Source: an uncultured Eubacteriales bacterium (lineage in GTDB: Bacteria; Bacillota; Clostridia; Oscillospirales; Acutalibacteraceae). From it: 64,000 nucleotides of DNA. The stretch covers positions 1-64,000 of the forward strand of contig CAKSYX010000007.1 in NCBI GenBank assembly GCA_934525065.1. The letters are read 5' to 3'. Shown here one piece after another: positions 33,571 to 39,999 of the stretch. Made by a program: the position numbers and the translations under genes. Positions within the stretch are counted from its first letter, which is position 1. The number at the start of each line of letters is the position of its first letter. Below the pieces are notes generated by a model, which saw only the letters and a program-made list of their open reading frames with translations, was not told the origin of the DNA and made no database searches.

Positions 33571-33598
33571 TTTTCATTCCCTTGCTTTTTCTGATTAT

Positions 33599-33627
33599 AT
33601 TATAAGTGAAACAATTTTTAAGTTCAA
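33599..33627 (-). promoter_or_regulatory. Promoter of the DUF218 operon
   Basis: On the minus strand, TTGAAC (33622-33627), a 17-bp spacer, then TATAAT (33599-33604), 29 bp before the ATG. Confidence 0.8.
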
Positions 33628-33682
33628 CAGCAGACCGCAATTTGTAAGCTGTTCTTAAGATAATCTTAAGAAAAAAGCAGAG

Positions 33683-33728
33683 CCGCAATACGTGGGGAAA
33701 CAAGTTCTTTGGGCACATTGGGTTCCCA
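33683..33728 (-). repeat. Palindromic repeat family, copy C (single arm)
   Basis: It matches the right arm of copy A (10069-10116) over GCCGCAAT, AAACAAGTTCTT and GGCACATTGGGTTC. The left arm and outer inverted repeat are missing. It ends immediately before the -35 box of the ArsR gene. Read on the minus strand it keeps the short frame starting MCPKNLF. Confidence 0.65.
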
Positions 33729-33730
33729 AG

Positions 33731-33759
33731 TTGACACAAAAAGCAAAAAGGTCTATAAT
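33731..33759 (+). promoter_or_regulatory. Promoter of the ArsR-family gene
   Basis: Consensus TTGACA (33731-33736), 17 bp, TATAAT (33754-33759). The leader is about 95 nt. Confidence 0.88.
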
Positions 33760-33862
33760 CACCTTATACAAGAGATATTCGCGCGATAAAGAACGCGGAG
33801 CTTCGGCTTGTTTCAAACAGGAATCACGGCGAAGGCAATGCCGTGTGAAAAGAGGAATTTCT

Positions 33863-34222
33863 ATGGGAAAGAACGAAATGGGCTGCGATTGCACTCATAT
33901 TGATGAAGAGCTTGTTGAAAACGCAAAGAATAATATGCCGGCCGATGAGCTGATTTTTGACCTTGCGGAGTTTTTTAAGGTCTTTGCCGATTCAACGCGG
34001 ATGAAGATTTTGTGGGCGCTTCATGAGCATGAGCTTTGTGTCTGTGACATTGCCGTTGTTCTCAACATGACAAAATCTGCCGTTTCACATCAGCTGCGCT
34101 ATCTGAGAGGCGCAAACCTTGTCAAAAACCGCAAGGACGGAAAAATTGTTTATTATTCGCTTTCGGACGAGCACGTCAAAGAGATTTTTGAAATGGCCGT
34201 TGAGCATCTTGAAGAACTTTGA
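33863..34222 (+). CDS. ArsR/SmtB-family metal sensor, CadC/CmtR-like (119 aa)
   Basis: A winged helix-turn-helix with LAEFFKVFADSTRMKILWAL, the metal motif ELCVCD (about 67-72) and the recognition helix MTKSAVSHQLRYLR. The N-terminal CDCTH and the ELCVC pair resemble the thiolate site of CadC, which binds Cd2+, Pb2+ or Zn2+ and then leaves DNA. The start at 33863 follows AGAGGAAT. It is monocistronic, with a consensus promoter and a terminator. The likely target is the HMA/P1B-ATPase operon 3.5 kb downstream, whose promoter has palindromes (inference); it may also be autoregulated. Confidence 0.9.
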   Translation: MGKNEMGCDCTHIDEELVENAKNNMPADELIFDLAEFFKVFADSTRMKILWALHEHELCVCDIAVVLNMTKSAVSHQLRYLRGANLVKNRKDGKIVYYSLSDEHVKEIFEMAVEHLEEL

Positions 34223-34268
34223 TTTTCGGCTTAAAATCGCAGTTTGAGCAGCGAACTTATGTCTTTTT

Positions 34269-34302
34269 AAGGAAACCGTTTTTCGGCTTCCTTATTTTTT
34301 TT
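34269..34302 (+). terminator. Terminator after the ArsR gene
   Basis: Stem AAGGAAACCG / CGGCTTCCTT with one mismatch (34269-34293), loop of five T, then a run of eight T. Confidence 0.85.
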
Positions 34303-34402
34303 GCACTGCGAAAAAGCTTTGCTTTGACGGTTATATATGATGTGGATGCAAAACAGCCGGCATACTCATTTCAGCAAACCGGCTTTCCGAACGCCGCACT
34401 TA

Positions 34403-34431
34403 TTGACATTTTTTGTCCGCTTTTGTATAAT
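34403..34431 (+). promoter_or_regulatory. Promoter of the sigma-like/zinc-finger/AAA operon
   Basis: Consensus TTGACA (34403-34408), 17 bp, TATAAT (34426-34431), with a leader of about 77 nt. It points to strong vegetative transcription. Confidence 0.88.
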
Positions 34432-34514
34432 AAATTTTGCACTTTGCGCCTGATTTTTTTGCAGGCGCACGCCTGCTTTTGAAAGTATGATTATACAAAC
34501 GGAGAGTGACACAA

Positions 34515-35330
34515 GTGATTTCAAACGAAGACTTTGGCGTGCTTGTTGAAGAGCTGCTCGGCAGAGAGCGGATCTCATATGATATGTTATGCCTTCTTGC
34601 GGAAAGGGAGCTTAGGCCCCTTGTTCGCAGACTTTGCCGGTCCGAGCCGTGTCTTCGCGGCAGAGACCTCGAAAATGATATCATGCAGGAGATAAATATT
34701 CGACTCATCAAAACAGCGATAAGCCATTTTTTGCTCAGAGAAGGCTGCGACAGTCAGATCAATTATGACCCCATCGGATTTAGAAAATGGATGGTGACAG
34801 TCGCAATCAACATCAAAAACGACTATGCAAACCGCGAAAGAAGGCACGACTTCAAAAATCTCCCGATTGACGAAAACGTGCTTTCGGGCGAGTACGATGA
34901 AATCAGCATAAGCGATGACGGGATTGAAACGCTTCAGGCGGCTTTTTCAATAGTTATGGCTTCCGATGTCAAGGTATATAAGGTTCTGACGTGGGTCGCG
35001 CAGATGATTTTTATTATCAGTTTTGATATCAGCAAGATTCAGTCGAACGAAATGATTGTCTCGGCCTTCAGAGAAAAAACTTTGTTTGAAATGTACGGTA
35101 TGCTGCTTTCGGCCGGCAAGGCTATCCCGTGGCTTACCGTGTCTGAGGAGCAGAACAAAAAAATCGAAGCCGCTCTCAATTCTCCGTGGGATGAAAAAAC
35201 AGTTTTCGGAAACGTCAAATACAAAGACTTTTTCATGAAGAAGGGCGGGAAGTACTCAATCAGCGATTGGGTCAACCGAATGAACAATATGATTAAGCAG
35301 GTGATGAAAAATGCAACACTTAACAATTGA
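34515..35330 (+). CDS. Sigma-70 region-2-like protein (271 aa)
   Basis: Residues about 22-115 recall sigma region 2: LAERELRPLVRRLC, then a DLENDIMQEINIRLI segment (core-binding-like), then GFRKWMVTVAINIKNDYANR, where the W-x-x-x-V-A-x-N segment resembles region 2.3-2.4. The rest (about 125-271) is helical and I see no clear region-4 helix-turn-helix, so it may bind RNA polymerase without normal -35 recognition, or be only a distant relative. The start is GTG at 34515, eight bases after GGAGAG. It overlaps a small zinc-finger gene by 20 bp, as sigma/anti-sigma pairs often do. A tandem AAA gene follows. The function is unknown. Confidence 0.6.
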   Translation: MISNEDFGVLVEELLGRERISYDMLCLLAERELRPLVRRLCRSEPCLRGRDLENDIMQEINIRLIKTAISHFLLREGCDSQINYDPIGFRKWMVTVAINIKNDYANRERRHDFKNLPIDENVLSGEYDEISISDDGIETLQAAFSIVMASDVKVYKVLTWVAQMIFIISFDISKIQSNEMIVSAFREKTLFEMYGMLLSAGKAIPWLTVSEEQNKKIEAALNSPWDEKTVFGNVKYKDFFMKKGGKYSISDWVNRMNNMIKQVMKNATLNN

Positions 35331-35589
35331 TCAGATTATAGATTTTGTTTCAATCTGCAAGCTTGACGCCGCTTCTCTTGAACTGAGCTGCATTGTAAAT
35401 GAGCATATAAGAGAATGCAGCCGGTGCCTAAAGCTTGTAAACTCCTATCAGGGAGTTTATGATGAATTTCAAAGGCTGCAGAGCGTTGGAGACTTCAAAA
35501 GCTTTGCTTATTCAATAATCCCCGAAAGAGAAATAAAGCGCATTGAAGCGGAGGAAATTAAAAACGCCGAGAGATTCATGGAATCATAA
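35311..35589 (+). CDS. Small zinc-finger protein, anti-sigma-like (92 aa)
   Basis: The motif VNEHIRECSRCLKL (H-x3-C-x2-C, about residues 29-38) matches the zf-HC2/ZAS domain that holds ECF sigma factors. An upstream Cys (residue 11) or His could complete the site. No transmembrane segment follows, so it would be a soluble anti-sigma factor or adaptor. Its start lies 20 bp inside the sigma-like gene. It is 33 bp before the AAA gene. The pairing suggests it binds the sigma-like protein (inference). Confidence 0.65.
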   Translation: MQHLTIDQIIDFVSICKLDAASLELSCIVNEHIRECSRCLKLVNSYQGVYDEFQRLQSVGDFKSFAYSIIPEREIKRIEAEEIKNAERFMES

Positions 35590-35622
35590 GAATCGGCAGT
35601 CGGCCGAAGAGTGAGGGTCTGA

Positions 35623-37338
35623 ATGAAAAAAGAAGCAATAACGCCCGAATGCCAACAAGCACTCCGGCATGAAAAAAACGAAGCTTTACCGAAGCAGAGC
35701 GAAACGGAAAAAGAGATCGAAAGCCTTATCGGCGCAGAAGAGTTCAAAGAACTTATCAAAGAGATCAGAATGATTTCGAGCCACGTTATTGAGCACAACA
35801 CCTTTGAGGCTTTTGCATATCAAAGCTACCTTTTTGCAATAAATGACGGCTGCGGCCTTTCAACATATCTCAGACTGTTTGCAGACACGCTTTCCTCCTG
35901 CGGACTGTTCAAGCTCAACGAAAGGCAGCCGGTTGTTGAAGAACGTCTCCCCTCCCCGAACGGTGACAGAAATGACCCGTTCGCGTGTGTTCTTTCCCAT
36001 ATTCAGGGTCTCAACCGCAGCGGAAGAGTAATTTGCATTGACATCAGGGAGTGGATGACCGCCCTTTCAAGCAAGCAGTTCATGCAATTTCTTGTGACGG
36101 TCGAGAACCACTCCAGGGATAATATATTCGTTTTCCGTGTTCCGTTCGTTGAAGGTGAGGTTCTTGATAACATCCGCGACTTACTTGAGGATATACTTTT
36201 TATGCGCACGGTTTCCTTTACGCCGATGAACGGTGACGAGCTTGTTGAATGCGGAAAACGATTTTTAAAAAAATTCGGATATACGGCTGACAACAGTGTA
36301 TGGAGCGTTTTCAAAGACCGTATAACGGAAGAAAAAAGTGACGGCAGATTTTACGGAATGAACACCGTCAGCAAAATCATTCACGAAATGATATATCGCA
36401 AACAGCTGTGCGATGCAAGAAACAATATCAGCACTACTGAAATCAAGCTCGGGGACGTCTGCCACCTTTTGCGCAAGAACGTTCCCGGCGGACGCGATGC
36501 CTTCGCTCAGCTTGATGAAATGGTTGGAATGTCAAGCGTCAAAAAAAGTATTGAGGAGGTCGTCACCCAAATTGAGCTTTCAAGGCGCGGTGAAGGGATT
36601 GGCTCTCCGTCTTTGCATATGCGCTTTGTCGGCAATCCGGGAACGGGAAAAACGACTGTTGCAAGACTTGTCGGACAGATTCTCAAAGAGCGCGGAGTTT
36701 TGCGCAACGGCAATTTCTTTGAGTACTCCGGACGTGATCTTTGCGGAAGGTACATCGGCGAAACGGCACCGAAAACTGCAGCAATCTGCCGCGATGCATA
36801 CGGCTCCGTCCTTTTCATTGATGAGGCATATTCACTTTATCGCGGAGACGATGGCGGCCGCGACTACGGCAGAGAGGCACTTGAAACTCTGATTGCAGAA
36901 ATGGAAAACCACCGCAACGACCTTGTTGTAATTATGGCAGGGTATACAAATGAAATGGAAGAGCTTATGAAAGGCAATCCCGGCCTTGAAAGCAGAATGC
37001 CGTATATAATTGAGTTTCCAAGCTACAGCCGCGAAGAGCTGTATGCCATAATGATGACAATGGTTAAAGGACGCGTTGAATATACCGAAGGCTTCTCCGA
37101 GGCCGCAAAGGAGTATTTTGATTCGCTTTCGGACGAAGTTCTTTCTTCAAAATCCTTCAGCAACGCTCGCTTTGTCCGCAACCTTTTTGAGCGAACATGT
37201 GCTAAGGCCGGAATCCGGCAACGACTCGACCGCTTTGAAAGGCTCGTGTTGACAAAAGAGGATTTTTTCCTTGCAAGCTCAGAGCGGGCCTTTGAAAGTC
37301 TGATTGAAAGAAAAACAAGAAGAAAAATCGGCTTCTGA
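35623..37338 (+). CDS. SpoVK/CbxX-type AAA+ protein with a degenerate N-terminal ATPase half (571 aa)
   Basis: The C-terminal half (about 295-570) is an active-looking CbxX/SpoVK AAA+ module: LDEMVGMSSVKKSIEE, Walker A GNPGTGKTT (337-345), Walker B VLFIDEAYSLY (D400, E401), sensor-1 VIMAGYTNEM, and an arginine-finger region PGLESRMPY. The N-terminal half (about 35-250) has AAA-like order but lacks Walker A: FAINDGCGLSTYL stands where the P-loop would be, and VICIDIREW stands for Walker B. Paired active/inactive AAA halves occur in remodelling machines. With the sigma-like and zinc-finger genes upstream it may remodel a regulatory complex (inference). A terminator follows. Confidence 0.85.
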   Translation: MKKEAITPECQQALRHEKNEALPKQSETEKEIESLIGAEEFKELIKEIRMISSHVIEHNTFEAFAYQSYLFAINDGCGLSTYLRLFADTLSSCGLFKLNERQPVVEERLPSPNGDRNDPFACVLSHIQGLNRSGRVICIDIREWMTALSSKQFMQFLVTVENHSRDNIFVFRVPFVEGEVLDNIRDLLEDILFMRTVSFTPMNGDELVECGKRFLKKFGYTADNSVWSVFKDRITEEKSDGRFYGMNTVSKIIHEMIYRKQLCDARNNISTTEIKLGDVCHLLRKNVPGGRDAFAQLDEMVGMSSVKKSIEEVVTQIELSRRGEGIGSPSLHMRFVGNPGTGKTTVARLVGQILKERGVLRNGNFFEYSGRDLCGRYIGETAPKTAAICRDAYGSVLFIDEAYSLYRGDDGGRDYGREALETLIAEMENHRNDLVVIMAGYTNEMEELMKGNPGLESRMPYIIEFPSYSREELYAIMMTMVKGRVEYTEGFSEAAKEYFDSLSDEVLSSKSFSNARFVRNLFERTCAKAGIRQRLDRFERLVLTKEDFFLASSERAFESLIERKTRRKIGF

Positions 37339-37364
37339 ACTCAATATTATATTCGCTTAAAACT

Positions 37365-37410
37365 AAAGCCGCCGTTTCCTGTGCTCGGGGCACAGAAGCT
37401 GCGGCTTTGT
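37365..37410 (+). terminator. Terminator after the AAA gene
   Basis: Outer stem AAAGCCGC / GCGGCTTT (37365-37372 with 37401-37408) and inner stem CTGTGC / GCACAG (37379-37395). The T-run is short. Confidence 0.6.
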
Positions 37411-37442
37411 TGCAAAAGAAAAATAATGCTTCACCTTCAAGC

Positions 37443-37486
37443 TTTGTGTAAACCTGATTTAACGGTATAATAATTCAAACTGTAAA
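37443..37486 (+). repeat. Short repeat, IS256-like end remnant (copy 2)
   Basis: It repeats the 44 bp at 3430-3473, keeping TTGTGTAAAC, TTTAA, GG, TAA, ATT and GTAA at the same spacing. Otherwise 37411-37608 is AT-rich with no gene visible. Confidence 0.4.
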
Positions 37487-37608
37487 TTCGATTTTCAAGG
37501 TTGGTGAAATTTTCGCTCTCATTACCAATCGGGAATTTTTTTCGATTTGAACGAACCAAATTTGGATTTTTTCAAAAAAATTTCTGACCGCCTTTCAGGA
37601 ACAAAAAA

Positions 37609-37635
37609 GGGGCTGAAAAAAACAGCCCCTCTTTT
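37609..37635 (+). terminator. Rho-independent terminator without an obvious gene
   Basis: GGGGCTG / CAGCCCC (37609-37615 with 37623-37629), loop of seven A, then TCTTTTT. An A-run before the stem makes it work in both directions. Confidence 0.8.
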
Positions 37636-37709
37636 TATCCCCTTTTGCCGATGTTAAATTCATTGGATTTGAAAATCCAAAAATTTTTCAACTTTTTTTG
37701 CAAAGCCTA

Positions 37710-37739
37710 TTGACAATTGAGCATTCATTCAACTATAAT
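37710..37739 (+). promoter_or_regulatory. Promoter of the HMA/P1B-ATPase operon
   Basis: TTGACA (37710-37715), an 18-bp spacer, then TATAAT (37734-37739). The spacer contains TTGA and TTCAA half-sites. Confidence 0.88.
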
Positions 37740-37751
37740 ACAGACAACAGA

Positions 37752-37782
37752 TGAACAAGTGCTCAATCGTTCAACTGTTGAA
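37752..37782. promoter_or_regulatory. Probable ArsR-family operator sites
   Basis: Two palindromes just after the -10 box: TGAACA-AG-TGCTCA (37752-37765, one mismatch) resembles the TGAACA/TGTTCA sites of SmtB/CadC-type repressors, and TTCAAC-T-GTTGAA (37770-37782) is perfect. The regulator at 33863-34222 is the obvious candidate. Confidence 0.55.
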
Positions 37783-37807
37783 TGAAACACCGAAAGGATC
37801 TGTTATT

Positions 37808-38026
37808 ATGAAAAAGATATATGCAATTGACGTTGACTGCGCAAACTGTGCCGCAAAGATTGAAGAAGCCGCAGCAAAAACCGAAGGTGTTTCTTCGGCC
37901 GTTGTTTCCTTCATGACTCAGAAAATGAAGGTTGAGTTTGAAGACGGTGCAGATATTGACGAAACAATGAAGCACGTTTTAAAGAACTGCAAAAGGGTTG
38001 AAGACGATTGCGAAATCTATATCTGA
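37808..38026 (+). CDS. Free-standing HMA metal-binding protein (72 aa)
   Basis: A single heavy-metal-associated domain with IDVDCANCAAKIEEA (C11-x2-C14), the beta-alpha-beta spacing of the family and an acidic EDDCEIYI tail whose extra Cys may take part in binding. It is probably a soluble chaperone handing Zn2+, Cd2+ or Pb2+ to the ATPase gene 30 bp downstream. That ATPase lacks the N-terminal HMA domain usually fused to it, so this looks like the same domain as a separate protein. ATG 37808 has AAAGGAT upstream; an in-frame ATG at 37751 lies too close to the transcription start to be used. Confidence 0.92.
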   Translation: MKKIYAIDVDCANCAAKIEEAAAKTEGVSSAVVSFMTQKMKVEFEDGADIDETMKHVLKNCKRVEDDCEIYI

Positions 38027-38056
38027 TGAAATTTTTTCAAGATCGGAAGTGTTAGT

Positions 38057-39937
38057 ATGAACAAGAAGCAAAAGAAGGTTTTGTGGCGGATAATCATTTC
38101 TGCTGTTCTTGTTATTGCTTTGACTGTTATTTTTAAGTTCGTTCAGGCAAACATATGGGTTCAGGCCGTTCTGTACATGATTCCTTACGCGGTTATCGGC
38201 TATGACATTTTGAAAAAAGCCGTCAAAGGCATTTTCAAAGGCCGGATTTTTGACGAAAACTTTCTCATGGCCGTTGCAACCGTCGGAGCTATAGGCCTCG
38301 GAGATTTCCGCGAAGGCGTTGCGGTTATGCTCTTTTATCAGATCGGCGAACTCTTCCAGAGCGTTGCGGTCGGAAAAAGCCGCAAAAACATTACCGAGCT
38401 TATGGATATCCGCCCGGACTACGCAAACATTGAGGTTGACGGAAAGCTCACTCAGGTTGACCCGGATAATGTTGAAATCGGCAGCGTTATAATCGTGAAC
38501 CCCGGAGAGAAAATCCCCATTGACGGCGTGATTCTTTCAGGCTCAACAACGCTTGACACGAGTGCCCTCACCGGTGAAAGTGTGCCGAGAAGCGCAAAAG
38601 AGAACGATGAAGTCATCAGCGGTTGCATCAATCTTTCCGGCGAGATCAAGGTCAGGACAACGAAAGAGTTCGGCGAATCAACGGTTTCCAAGATTCTTGA
38701 CCTTGTTGAAAACTCCAGCATGAAGAAGTCGAAATCCGAGAACTTCATCACCAAGTTTGCAAAGTATTACACTCCTGCCGTCTGCATCGGCGCACTTGTT
38801 CTTGCTTTTGTTCCTCCGGTTGTCAAGCTTATAATCGGCTCAGCTCCCATGTGGGGTGATTGGATTACAAGAGCACTTACCTTCCTTGTAATCAGCTGCC
38901 CGTGTGCCCTCGTCATTTCAATCCCGCTCAGTTTCTTCGCAGGAATAGGCTGCGCTTCAAGCAACGGTATCCTCGTCAAAGGCTCCAACTATCTTGAAGC
39001 TCTTTCGGACGCAAAATACATTGTTTTCGATAAGACCGGAACGCTCACAAAAGGTGTTTTTGAAGTTACCGGTATTTACCCTGCCGCCGGCTTTGAAAAA
39101 GACAGTCTTCTTTACTGCGCCGCCCACGCCGAAAGCGGTTCAAGCCATCCCATAAGCGTAAGTCTCAAAAAAGTATTCGGCAAAAAAATTGAAAGAGAAA
39201 AGGTTCAAAACATTCAGGAAATTTCCGGCCACGGCGTTTCGGCTGTTGTTGACGGAAAACAGGTTTTTGCCGGCAATATCAAGCTGATGAACAAAGAGGA
39301 CATCGCAGTTGAAAAGGAACACAACGAAGGTACGGTCGTTTACGTTGCTGTTGACGGAAAATACGCCGGCTGCATTGTAATTTCCGACGTTGTTAAACCT
39401 ACCTCCAAAAAAGCGATTGCCGAGCTCAAGCGCAACGGAATCAAGAAAACCGTTATGCTGACCGGCGACTCGAAGAAAGCCGCTGAGCTCGTTGCAAAGG
39501 AAATCGGCCTTGATGAATTCCGAGCACAGCTCCTTCCGGCAGACAAGGTTTCAGAGGTTGAAAAACTGCTTTCTGAAAAAGGCGAAAAAGAAAAGCTTGC
39601 CTTTGTCGGCGACGGCATCAACGATGCTCCCGTACTTTCAAGAGCAGACATCGGCATTGCGATGGGTGCACTCGGCTCAGACGCGGCAATTGAAGCGGCG
39701 GACATCGTGCTCATGGACGACGACCCCGCAAAGATTCCTCTCACCTCAAAAATATCGATCAGAACACTGCACATCGTTAAGGAAAACATTGTGTTTGCCC
39801 TTCTTGTCAAAGCTGTTTGCCTTGTTCTCGGTGCTCTCGGTATCGCGAATATGTGGATAGCAATTTTTGCGGATGTCGGCGTAATGGTTATCGCCGTTCT
39901 TAATGCAACAAGAGCATTAAAGCTCAAAAACAAATAA
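38057..39937 (+). CDS. P1B-type heavy-metal ATPase, Zn/Cd/Pb exporter type (626 aa)
   Basis: Motifs in order: TGES (172-175) in the actuator domain, the transport site CPC (281-283), the phosphorylation site DKTGTLT (D325), the SSHPIS segment of the nucleotide domain, and GDGINDAPVL. CPC without the Cu-type partner residues, together with the ArsR/CadC-like sensor nearby, favours Zn2+/Cd2+/Pb2+ export. The protein begins directly with the membrane region and has no HMA domain; that function sits in the upstream 72-aa gene. Eight membrane segments are expected. A strong bidirectional terminator follows and separates it from uvrA. Confidence 0.93.
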   Translation: MNKKQKKVLWRIIISAVLVIALTVIFKFVQANIWVQAVLYMIPYAVIGYDILKKAVKGIFKGRIFDENFLMAVATVGAIGLGDFREGVAVMLFYQIGELFQSVAVGKSRKNITELMDIRPDYANIEVDGKLTQVDPDNVEIGSVIIVNPGEKIPIDGVILSGSTTLDTSALTGESVPRSAKENDEVISGCINLSGEIKVRTTKEFGESTVSKILDLVENSSMKKSKSENFITKFAKYYTPAVCIGALVLAFVPPVVKLIIGSAPMWGDWITRALTFLVISCPCALVISIPLSFFAGIGCASSNGILVKGSNYLEALSDAKYIVFDKTGTLTKGVFEVTGIYPAAGFEKDSLLYCAAHAESGSSHPISVSLKKVFGKKIEREKVQNIQEISGHGVSAVVDGKQVFAGNIKLMNKEDIAVEKEHNEGTVVYVAVDGKYAGCIVISDVVKPTSKKAIAELKRNGIKKTVMLTGDSKKAAELVAKEIGLDEFRAQLLPADKVSEVEKLLSEKGEKEKLAFVGDGINDAPVLSRADIGIAMGALGSDAAIEAADIVLMDDDPAKIPLTSKISIRTLHIVKENIVFALLVKAVCLVLGALGIANMWIAIFADVGVMVIAVLNATRALKLKNK

Positions 39938-39951
39938 CAGATCTAAATATA

Positions 39952-39999
39952 AAAAAGACGGCAGAGCAAAGTCAAAAAATGGCTTGCTCTGCCGTTTTT
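39952..39999. terminator. Bidirectional terminator between the P1B ATPase and uvrA
   Basis: A 12-bp perfect stem (ACGGCAGAGCAA, 39958-39969, with 39984-39995) flanked by an A-run and a T-run. It serves both converging genes. Confidence 0.88.

Noticed and set aside
37751..37807. An earlier in-frame ATG for the HMA protein
   Set aside because: It is about 12 bp after the -10 box and has no ribosome site; ATG 37808 with AAAGGAT is better.
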